From the NCBI GenBank assembly GCA_017562135.1, contig QEYB01001436.1, positions 186,001-250,000 on the forward strand: 64,000 nt of DNA, given 5' to 3'. Shown piece after piece: positions 36,922 through 48,400 of the stretch. The notes under the pieces were generated by a model. It searched no databases. It saw nothing but the letters and a program-made list of their open reading frames with translations, and had not been told where the DNA came from. How positions within the stretch are numbered: position 1 is the first letter of the stretch; every line of letters starts with the position of its first letter. The translations under genes and the position numbers were made by a program. This DNA is from Dipylidium caninum (Eukaryota; Platyhelminthes; Cestoda; Cyclophyllidea; Dipylidiidae).

Positions 36922-39454
36922 TTCCTTGCCTCGCCTCTCCGCTCCTCTACTCAACGCCACCCACCTCCGCATTGTAAGCCACGTCATAACACGCGTCGTG
37001 ACACGCGACGTCGTAGCGTTGTGGCGACGAGTGCGGGTAGTCGAGTGCAGTCACCCGCCGCGAACAGCTTCATCTCCGCGCCAAGGCTCGGCGGCGGGGC
37101 ACTCTGCGACCTGAGTCCATACGCAGCCCCGCGCCTGCTGGAGAGCGTCGTCCAGCGCCGGCGTCGCCTCCGCCGCGGTGAGTCGCCGTCGGGTGTTTGT
37201 TCAAGGGTGGAGGCTGAGAGAAATGGGCGCGGTTTGAGGCGGAGGGTGTGCAAAAGAATTCCTGCCTCGTTTTGACCCTTAATTGACTTAGCAACGCGGT
37301 TGTTTGCCAAGCATTTGGCGTTTTACTGAATATTAATTAAGCCTCCCAGTGGAGAGCAGCCTTCCTTTCCTCCTCGCCTTCGCGGCCTGAATAAAACGCT
37401 GCTTTGCGGGACCGCGGCGTTGGCCATTCCCCTTCAACGCCCTCGCCAGACCGAAATTTTGGCCCAAAGTGAAAAACGCCACCGACAAAAGGCCGCGTTC
37501 GCGATCTGGTCGTCCACAGGGCCGCGAAAAGGGGCGACTGTCGGACGAAGTGGCTTGCGAGGCCGCCGCACAACCGACCACCCCACTTTCGCCTCTCGCT
37601 CCGCCGCGACGGAAACCGCGCCACAAGCGGAGCAGCGCGGCCTCTCGACTCGCACGTCATTGAGTGCCTTCGCTGCCGCTCCCCACGGCCGTGAGGTGTT
37701 TGGAATACGCTCCATTGCCTGCCTCAGGCGTTCAGCGAGGCGAGTGGACTGGACGGCGGAGCGGGGCGCCACGTCGGTGCAACGAGGCGGTTGTTCGCGC
37801 CGGTCTCCCACCATATTTCTCGAAAACGGCCTTGTCGGGGTGCAGCGGGACCACGTACCTCGGGACCGGGAAGGTGGCTGGTCAGACAATCACATTTTTC
37901 CCTGCACGTCCCGAACGCGGAGCTTCGTATGCAGTGGCGGTACATTTGTCTCTGAAGCGCAGGTGGCCATTCGCAGTCGAAGGAGGATCTTTTCGAGTAG
38001 AAGAGGCGAAACCGTCCAGAGAGGCGCCACGGAGACCCTTTGCCTGGCCACAAAGGAAGATGTTTGCAGCTTCCGTTTTATATCGATCTAAAGCTCTGGA
38101 CTGGCCGGCATCGCTCGTCTCCACCCTTTCCCCTTCTCTTCTGTGGTCAAATCTTTATTTAATGTCTGTCAACGCGAGTCAAAGCGTTATTCACCCATCT
38201 CGCCGTCTTACCTACTGATGTCTTTGTCAGTAGTATCTGGCGCCCCCGCCATCAGCATTTGATAAACGACGAACAGGACGCGGTTGAGCTTCGTCGGCCG
38301 ACGGGTGCGCGGAGGCCGGCGATATCGTCCTCCGCCACCGGGAGGAAACCCGTCGGCACCAGCGTCGACGCCATTCCACCCCTCGGGGGCGGCTGGAAGG
38401 TGGGGCGAACGGGTGCGCGTGGGGAACAAGGGACCGCGTTGACACCGCATCAGTCGCGTGTGTGAGGCTGATGAAGCTGCCGCAGGCGCCCGAGAGGACC
38501 GCCACTTCGGGTTCTCCCTACCCCCCCACACGACTCGACGTAGACCCGCAAGGCGCGCGGCTGGTTGGGGGACCACATCGCTCCCGCGCAGTCAGTAGCA
38601 TCTTGCGACGCCTCACCGCGTTTCGCGCCATCAGGAATTTGAACTGTCGACCCGCAAGAACAGCTCTGTTCCTCTTTCCTGCGAGCTCCCTTTTCATCCC
38701 ACGCCCCTGTCCCCGCCCCCCTCCCCTCAATCTGCGGCGATCCTCCTTAGGAAGTCATTGTGAAAAGGCGCAGTCTGGGGTGAAGACGCCTTAGTCTGGG
38801 CGCAAATCGCCTCCTGCTAACTGCCAACGCGCAGCTCACATCGTCGCGGCCGCCTCCACCCACGATAAAGCGGCAACTTCTGCAGACATTCGCCCGTCGG
38901 GCAGTCATTGCTTTGGGGTGATTAATGCAGGGGATGTGAACGAAAACGGAGAGTTTTCGGCTCTCCGCCGGATCGCGGCAGGATGGAACCCGGCCAAAGG
39001 TCCTCGTTTGCTCCGGGGGACGGAGGCGGGCGAAGAGCGGACGTTTAGAGGGCTGGAACAGCACCGCGGCAGGAGGCCGTGGTGGCTCCGGTGCGAGGAG
39101 AGCAGAGAAAGTTGCGCTTCTTTCTCCAGCCGGTGGCGGAGGGCGGAGACGACGGCCGGCAGCGCCGTCTTCACTCGCCTGCGACAAAGATGCGAGTCGC
39201 CCACTCTGTCCCGCCTCCCCCGTTGAATATGCCGCCTCCGATCCCAACGACCTCACACTGGGGCGCAGACGTACATTTCGGTGGGTTTGGGAGGCTTTCC
39301 TCGGGAGCGCGACTGTTGAAACCGTCGGTTTCGCCCGAGGGGGTTGGAGGGACCGCTCGAGTCCCTTCTATCGCGGGTCGGGCGACTGGGTGCTCTTTTC
39401 CCCGTATCCGAGGCCTCTTCCGCCTGTTTCGCGTTGCAGACGGAGCCCTTCAGG

Positions 39455-42400
39455 ATGAGCGCCAACACCACGTACGCGCGGACGACGACGGCAGACTACC
39501 GCGCCCTGGCGCGCACCTGCATGGGGCAGCACTACTGGCCCTACTACGTCGCCTCCATCGTGGCCTCCTTCCTCGGCGGTCTGCTCTGCATCCTCGCGTA
39601 CCGCGTCCTCGTGCGCACCGTCGCCTGCTGCGTCAAACGCCGACGAATCGCGGAATTCGCCCGCGGCGACTGGCACCTCGGCGGCGCGGCCGGCGGCCCC
39701 GGCGTCTTCCTCGACGTGCCGACGAGCATCTCGCAGCTCTCCGGTCTGGATCAGCCGGGACGTCGCGAAAACCGCTGCCGTGCGGACTGTCGCGCGTTGC
39801 GAGTGCGCTTTTCTCTCGGTGAGTGAGCATCACCTTCGGGCGTTTCGGGGGCTGCGCGAAGATCACGGCGCTCGGGTCGGGGACCACGCCGAGGTGAGGC
39901 GGCTCTCGGCGCCCCGGGGAACCCCGGGGAAAGGGCCATTCTTAGGCGTGCCAACAGACTCTAAGACGTCGTGATGGACGCACTTCCCACCCGCTTTGCG
40001 GAGCTAATCGGGGCGAGCGCAGTCCTTTCCTTCCTCCGCCGACGGACGGGGAGAGGGCGGGGACGGGCGTCGGCGCCCGCGGTTCTTCCTCATTGCGGTG
40101 TGATGAGACGGCGGTTGTTTGTTTTGGCAGGCTGTTCGAACCTGCAGGACTGCCTCCGCGGATCCGCGATCCGCCTTCTCAGCTACCAGTACAAGACGGG
40201 CTGCACCTTCATCGCGCTGTCCATGCTCCTCTCCCTCGCCTCCTTCGGTATCTACGTCTCCGAGGCGAGCCAGTGGCCCAACGAGATCGAGAAGTGCGGC
40301 CACAAGGGTCGTAAACACCGCCTTTTCGACTTCCTCTTCAACCTCTTCTTCCTCCTCCACTTCGTCATCCGGTGGGCGGCCGCAGACAACAAGCTCGTCT
40401 TCTGGGTGGACCCCTTCTCCCTCCTCGACTACTGCACCGTGCCGCCGGGCCTCCTCGCCTTCGCCCTGCAGCGCTCCTGGATGGGGCTGCGCTTCATGCG
40501 CATCTTCAGGCTCTTCAACCTCGCCGAGGTGCTGCACAACCTCAACATCATCAAATCCGCCTCCGCGCTGCGCTTCTGCCAGCTCTGCTCCTTCTTCTTC
40601 GCCATCTGGCTGGCCGGTGAGTCGCGCCGCCGCGCGTCCGCGGCGCCGATGACGTGGCGGTCGACCGATTTTAACGTCTTTCAGGTGCGGGGATGATCTT
40701 CCTCCTGGAGAACACCGGCGACCCCTTCGCGGCGCCGCCCTACGGCAATGCGGTGCGTCTGACCTACGGCCAGTGCCTCTACTTCGCCATCGTCACCATG
40801 TCGACGGTCGGCTACGGTGACATCACGCCGCAGACGGTGTTGGGTCGCATCTTCACCTGCTTCTTCATCCTCTGCGCCCTGGCGGCCTTTGCCTCGTGCA
40901 TCCCCGAGATTGTGGAGATGTTTCTAGCCTCGAGCAAATATTCCGGCGCCTACGCGTCGCGACCCGGTCGCCGGCACGTCGTGGTCTGTGGCGACATCAC
41001 CACGGAGTCGGTGAAGCACTTCCTCGACGACTTCCTCCACCCCGACCGACGCAGGACCGACGTGGAGGTGGTCTTCATGAACAGATCCAAGCCGGACTTG
41101 CGGCTGCAGAGTCTCTTGCGGCGCCACTTCTCCCGCGTGAAGTACCTTGAGGTATGCGGCGGACGAGGAGTTTCTACTCTCCGTGTTCAGTTAATTTCAT
41201 TTGGACTGCCTCGGAGAGCCCGTCGGCGTCTTGTGGCTCGTCGCCTTTCGGGAACGTCGTCTTGGCGTCACCTGCCGCTGGGGCCGCGGCGTTTGGCGCC
41301 TCGAGGCGCCGATTCCCTTGCGTTGGGGACCTGCGTCTCGGCGCTGCGGCCGATTGTGGCGAATGGGGTGAGAGGCGCTGAAACGAGTGCCCGTGAGAGG
41401 GCGACGGGGCCGAGGCGGCGCCGCCGAGCAGTCGGAATCGCGGGAGGCGAGACGTTTTCCCTCCACCGTCGGACGTGGGAAGAGCGACCGAACCGACCTT
41501 GGCCGGAAAGCCAGTTGGAGCGTCTGCGCTGACGAAGGGGCTGCCGATACCCTCCAAAGCACCGCTTTTCCGTCAATTGACATCTGCAGACAGAATCACG
41601 CGCTCCTCTGCCAAATGTCAAACTGCAGTGGGGAAGTTGGCGTCCTCCCGCCCTCCGCCGCCGTAACCGCCAGAAGATGCGTGTATGTGTGTGTGTGTGG
41701 CAGGGAAGGAGGGCGGCATCGTTCTCGGGCGAATTGGCCACGGGCCCAACTTGTCCCACAGGGGAAATTGTCCGACATGGAGCCTGTCGTCAGACGTCGT
41801 ACGATTGATTCCGACACAAAAACGGGTCGGTTGAACCTGGTCTACCCCGCCTCCTCCGAGGTGTCGACGCTGTCCAGACCAGACTGTCGCTATGGCAATC
41901 CGAACCGCAGTGAAGTCGTGCATGTCACGAGACTGTGCCGCCAAACGACTGGACGTTGTGCGGGCGGCAGCCCGGCTGCTGTCTTTTCGAAGGTGGGCGG
42001 AGGCGGCGGAGGGTATGCGCTGGCAGTGGGCGCAGTCGAAATCTCCTGCCACGATCCGCGGCCGCCTGGACGGGAGGAGGATTGCGAGTGTCCGGAGGAG
42101 CACAGGGTTCTGCGCCCAACAAGAGTGTAAAGTTGGCCCAAGCGTGTCGAAACTCCTCTCGGTATCCTGCAGTGCTTTTAGTGGACTGATTTAGGGAGGA
42201 CTTCGGTCAAACTTCCTTGAGGCTTCGTCGGCGTTAAAGTTGGTCGTTTTAGAGCCGGAGGAAATGAGCTCTCGGCCTTGTGGCAACGCAATTAGATCGG
42301 AAATTTATGCGCGCCCTCGCCTCAACTCGTCAGCAGCGCTGATATTCGCCGGAATGACAAACATGAAAACGTGACGCTGAAAGAGAGGGAGAAAGAAAGC

Positions 42401-45400
42401 ACCGACTGGAAATTGGGCAATTTCGTCTAAAACATTGAAAGTTAACGTTGGCCTGGGATGTAATATAGCGGCATAAAAAAGTGAATAAATCATAAAAAGC
42501 GCCGTTGCTGATGGGCACGGGGGAAAGTGGCTTTGGGGAGGATAACTTTAGTGTCTGTTTGTTACTTCTAATTTATAACTGTGGGCAACACTCCGCCTCC
42601 CAGCTGTAACGAAATTGTAAGCTCCAGGCGGTTCCAACGCCAAGCCGCCACTTAGGCGAGGGCTCCTAAAGGCCCCGGGCCAAATCACCGCGTAAGACAC
42701 AAGCAGACAGAGAAATGCCTACATCTAACATTTTTGCTTATTCTAAACATACATCACGCCATGTGGTCGAAGTGGCCGCATTATGCTCCGACTTCACTTA
42801 CACCATTTCAAATAGTCATTTTTCTTGGCATTGTTTACCCAGTAGAACAGCGATTGTGATAATCACTTTTTATGCGTACTCAACCTGCACCCAGCATTTA
42901 AACTCGCGGTTATTTTTATTATGTGAGGTAAAAAGGTTTCTCTAATTCGATTATCAATTTCAATCACTTATGAGAAAGGCAGCTTTTGAAATGTTTTTCG
43001 CTAGGAATCTTAGATACACTCTTTAGAGGCTTATAAAATTTTATCTCTTAAATATTGCCACAAGCCAACATCGCAAATTTGGCGAGCATTTGTGATAACA
43101 TTCATTTATTTGCTCATCGCTTTTAGGCGAGCTGGACTAGAGGCAAATACAAACTCCCTTTTGTAATTTTGACAAACTGACAAAAACAGTTCGAATGGCG
43201 AAAATACTCGGTCACAATAATAGGTACACTTGGAAATCCAACATTGATTCCAAAAGCATTTCTTAACAAAGGCATGCACGCATTCCTCCCCGAAGCCAGG
43301 CGATAGGCAGCATTTAAAGGTGCCTTAGATGTTTTATTTTGAATATGCCACGAGCGAGGCGTTCCTCGTTTCGTTCACCTTCTTCCCTATACTTTGCTCC
43401 TCCCAATGGAAGAAATGCTTTTGTCACGATGTTAGAGTACATGGCAACTTAATTTTGACTCCAAAAGCATTTTCTCAACAGAGGCATGCGTGCATTCCTC
43501 TCCAAACGAATTTACTAGGTGACTTTTAAGTTCGTTTTAAATATTTTGTTTGAATTTCGCCACCGACTAGTCAGTGTTCTCTTTTATTCCTGACGCAATA
43601 AATCACCTCGGGCAGGGCAAACGCTAATTCCCACTGATTTAGACGATGATGTTAAGTGCAATTGAGTAAAGGAATTAATCACTCACTTCGCTGGCTTCGT
43701 CATTTGGAACCGCTCAGTAGTCGCATCAACGATTCTTCTCACTTGTCAGCCGCCGCATTTTTATTCAAATTTCCCGCTCCAGAAGCCGTGCTGGCCGTCG
43801 TTTTCGCCATCATTATTAGCATAACTGCAGACGCCAATCGACGCACATTGTCAAAACGCAATTTTCGGTCGGTCTGGCATGATTGACCGGTCGTGAGTCG
43901 TCCTCCACCGTGCAGTAGGACAACAGAAGCACCTGTTTCTGCTACTATTAACCGGAAGGGTGGGGAGACGATAGACTCGGAGGGGATGGAGCAAGTGGTG
44001 TGCTTCTAAAAGTCTGCGCCCCCCACCCAATTTGGCGTCGGCGGATGCACGTAACCTCGGGGCAAGGAAGTGGTGTTTTTGTCCGCTGGCGAGCCACCGT
44101 GCCGCGAGCCTCCGAGGAAGTAAGCTGAGGTGTTCCTTCTCTTCTCCTCCTCCCCTTCTTCTCCAGGGCACCGTGATGAGTTATGTCGATCTCGAACGCG
44201 TCAACATGACAACCGCGGACGCCTGTCTGATCTTGGCCAACAGTCGAACAGTGGACCCGGCCCAGGAGGACGCGGCGAATATTATGCGCGTGGTTGCTGT
44301 GAAAAACTATGCCAGCAACGTTCGTGTCATTGTGCAACTGCTACAGCAGTGCAACAAGGTGAGCGCCTGCCACTCTCCACCCTTCAACGCATTGTTTAAT
44401 CTCAGCCACTTGTCAGGAGTCCTCCCGCCTCGTTCAAAATATCCACCCGCTGCGCTAAAGATTCAAGTTCCCCATGGTTTCTATTAAAAAATGTCATCAA
44501 ATTGTGGGCAAGAGGAAGGGTAAAGTGGTGTTCCGAGATCTCGCCCAGATATTATGTCCCCCTCATCTCTATTATTATTATTGCCACCGAACAGCCATTT
44601 ATCTGCGGTCATTATCAGGGCCATGTGGCGAAGGGCGATGCTGGACTAGCGGTTTTATGCGCGCCTCCCCCTTCCCCACACATGATTCCCAACGCTCTCT
44701 CGCGTCACATAGGTGTGACGCAGGTTTCTATTCATTTCATGATGACTTGGCGCGTTTCGGATCGAGTGTCGAGGCACAGCAGCATAGCGGTTGGCCCTGA
44801 GCAACGGTTAAATGTTTGTGTTGTGCAGTCTCAAAGTCAAACAGTCCGATTTGTTTATTCCACGAGGCTCTGAGGCTGGTAGTTGATGCTTATTCGCCCA
44901 CCAAATGTCTCGACCCTCAACCCATCTGGCCATCCTCGTCGAGTCTCCTCGCTCCACCAAGCTGCCCACGGTGCTGTGTGGAACTGCGCATTCTCCACTT
45001 TGGGCGTTTCGAGGCCTTCCCAGGCACACGGTCTCCGCTCAGGCAGGGGACATGATTTATGTCCTGCCTGAGACGCGATAAGCCGTGTACCTGCTTTGAT
45101 TCCTACCAAATTCGCCGCGCAATCGACGACCACAACCGGAGCGCCTCCCGCCTGCTTTGTCGCGGCCGTCGCCGTCCCATCGCCTCCGGTGCGTCGGTCT
45201 GCAGCGGGAAGTGCCACTGCGTGGAGGGGAGGAGGGGCCGAGGTGAAAGAATTTCCTGAGTAGAGCGTGACGAACGACCGGAACTGCTGCCTCCCCATCC
45301 ATCGAACAAATGACGATCTAGCCTGTAAATAAGACGTTTCTTGGCAGACAACCAACATGCAGGCCAACCAGTAATCCAATTTCTTGTTTGCTAGAAACAT

Positions 45401-48400
45401 TATATTATTTAAGTATTCCCAAACACTTTTAACATGCCTTTCTCACCACCAGTCTTCAGTCTCGTCTGCCACATCACAAGCGCTGTCAAAAGGCAGCATC
45501 ATTCATGCTAGCTGCGGAGGAGAGCGTCTCTTGCCTTTCCTGTGACGTAAAATTCATAGCGATAGGCGTTGGTGCTTCAATGTCAAGTAAATTTATATAA
45601 GAATTTGGCTTACCTTGCTCACTGTTGACAATTTGTTGGCGCATTTCACACTCCCACATGACAAGAAATGTCAGACGGCGCGTTTCCACCATTTGTCAAT
45701 TAATTTGGCCACAGTGTCCGCAGAGGGTTGCTGGTGTGTGCGCGGTGGAAGCCACAACTCTCCGTCTCTGCCGCGGCGGTCAGTCCGGCGGCGGGGATTC
45801 CTCTTTCTTTCGCTCATTCCGACTCGAAGAGTACAAAAGCGCAAGTGGAAGATATGGAAGTCGTGGGAGGAGGACCTCGACGGAAATGGACTGTATCTCG
45901 GTGCCTGAGCTTTCTCGGCACCAGCAACTGCGTGTCAGACGATTGCCGCATTAGCCGTCGAGAAGGCGGATGCAGGTTCTTTCCACTCAACTTACAAAAT
46001 GGAGTCAATGGGCACTGCATGTAGCCTTCTCAATAGCCTTGATTGTTTGGGGCTTTTGATCACCTTCCGGGCTCTTATGAATTCAAGTTTTATAGTGTTT
46101 CACGCGGGCGAAATCCCTACGTGACCATGTTTCTCGGTCGTTAACTGTGTTATTTTCGGATTCTTTGACGGTTATAGATGACCTTTATTTCGGGCTTTTT
46201 CCATTTCCTCGTGGGCAGTAAATAGAAGTCTCCAACGCTATCTTCGCCTACTTAATCGCCACCTCTAAATAATTAAAAGGCTGTAGGCACAAGAGATATT
46301 AGCATTAAAAATTTATCAAGTGGTTAAAAAATAAAACAAGCGTTGCAGATCACTTCCAATTCCGTTCTTCCTTGCGTCGAGTCACGTGGCTGATGATGGC
46401 AGGTGGTTTGTGCGGTGATCGGGTAAGTTGGACAGGAAATCCTCAATTCCAGTCCTCGTTTCGATGTGAAAGATCTTTTTCGCCATTTTATTTTCAAAAA
46501 CACTTAATTCCGATTCACGAGGAGTTACGTCCTTGCACGGCAGTTCCGGCGCGCCGGCGGTTTCGCCAGGCTACTGCGACCGCCTCGCGCGGGTCTGGAC
46601 TTTTTCCGCGTTCCCAGCGCACCCGATCGATAATCGGCTGAGTCACCCGCCCGTACGCCGCTTACAATTGGGTTTAACTTGAGGGTTTTTCGATCAATCG
46701 ATACTTGCGATATCCGGAATCGATCGTCTTCTTTCGCTTAACACTATTCGGTCATTTGAGCGGGTGGAAGAGGTTTGGGGTGTTCGACAAGACGTTTTCA
46801 TACCAGAAGGCGGAAGATGTCTCTGCTGGGGAAGGGAGGGGTCGAAGATCAGCCAAAGTTCACTTTAAATAAATAAATAAATAATATTTTATTTAACAGT
46901 CCCATCTTCTCAACATCCCCACATGGAATTGGCACGCAGGAGATGAAATTGTCTGCTTCTCAGAGCTGAAATTGGGATTTCTGGCCCAAAGCTGTCTTGC
47001 ACCGGGATTTTCTACCCTCCTCACGAATCTCTTCTCAATGCGTTCCCTCCATGGCATGGAGGCCGTAGCTGGTGCTGCCATAGCCCTTGAAGATGCTGTC
47101 ATGGCAACGAATGCGGCCTCGACAAAAAGCGTAGCGCCTACTCCCCCCGCAAGTGGTGACGATGCAAGTCAACAACACGTTGGCAGAAAAACAGAAAAGC
47201 CTCTTCACGCTGCCAAAATGCCAAGTCTGGCGCTTCGATTTTCTGAAGGCTTCCGCAGATTTTATCCTGGTTCACTGCGAGGTGACAGAACGATTCGAAA
47301 GAACAAACTCAGTACCCGGAGTCTTCACTTATTTGATGGGAATCTAAGAACCTCGATGATGGGCGTCGAGGCTGTGGCGGCAGCTAAAGCTCCCTGGTTA
47401 TCCGAGTATCTTCACGGCGTCAGTATGGAGCTCTACTCGGCCGGTTTCTCCTCGGCCTTTGACGGCATAACATTTGCGGAGGCAGCCAAAGTGTGCATGC
47501 AGAGGTTGGGCCTGATGTTGATTGCCATTTTGGTGCAGAGCACGGAGGAGGAGGGAGACGGAGGCGCCCGGCCAGTATCCCTACTTGGTGATCAATCCGC
47601 CCTCGACGCCCTACTCGATTATCCACGAGGCCACCATCGGCTTCTTCATTTGCGACTCGCAGGTGAGGAAATCAACCAACCCCGATGGACCATGGCAACT
47701 TGGCCCAAGTGAATAAAAGCTTCAGCCAGTCGTGCGTAGGTAGACTGCTGTCCCGCGTTGAGGCAATTGTGTACAGGGAAATGCAGACAATTAATGCGCA
47801 TTCTTTGGTTTAGTCATTAAGAAAACCCCTGAAAATTAGGAGGTTTTGTGGATTCTGAGAATAACTGCAAGTTTGGAGTGCTTTAAACCTGCTTTCCCAT
47901 TACTATTCAGCCTTTCTGTCCATATTAACTAGGAAATTGCTAGTCGGGCCACAAACTACTGCCTCCGATGTCACAAGAACATCCTCTCGCCTGACCAAAT
48001 TACCAAGTGCGGCTGCAGGACCCACGGGTTTCGGGAGAGGATTCGCCACTTGCGTGATCGAATCTCGGCAGAAATCGGAGAAGGAAGCCGAACCGGCAGT
48101 CGTTTGGTTGCCTCGTCGCCGTCGTTTCTCAACCAGCCGGTCCCTAAGCGCCCTCAACGCTCCTCCCCCACACCTCGGGCGATATTCGAGCTCTCCGAAG
48201 AAGACGACAGTGCAGCAAAGGCGACTAGTGAGGACAGAAGAATTGACATCACAGGTGAGTGGGGAAATTGTCGAGTAAATGACTCGAATGTCGTGTTGTT
48301 AACCTTCTCCTGTCTTCATTAAGGCGTCTATTATTGGTCCCCGAAGCGGACGCTGGGCTGCGCGATTCTCCCCAACAACCGCAATATTGAGAGCGAGATC

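Larger units (their letters stand above)
32752..39454. other. Intergenic region between junctophilin and Slo
   Basis: A 6.7 kb GC-rich spacer between two genes on the same strand. A possible poly(A) signal-like AT stretch lies near 32,886-32,900, about 140 nt after the junctophilin stop. I see a perfect GTCACA/TGTGAC palindrome at 33,893-33,908, a CCAAT at 35,981, a MEF2-type site at 36,888 and a TCTCG pentanucleotide run at about 36,898-36,920. None of the open frames resembles a known protein. The Slo promoter should lie at the right end. Confidence 0.55.
41152..44166 (+). other. Slo intron 3
   Basis: A 3.0 kb intron between RCK1 exons. Its first kilobase is GC-rich; from about 42.2 kb it becomes AT-rich. 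It contains a TG microsatellite (about 41,683-41,700) and a 211 bp tandem duplication (43,205-43,630). No alternative exon was recognised. Confidence 0.7.

Noticed and set aside
40896..41150. Loss of the RCK1 calcium residue D367 in Slo
   Set aside because: At first the RRR after HPD suggested loss of acidic residues, but counting from TVGYGD places D362 and D367 at LDDFLHPD, and both are present.
47522..47716. A separate small gene reading [15 protein letters not shown]
   Set aside because: It is the continuation of Slo exon 5 after a one-base frame break, not an independent gene.
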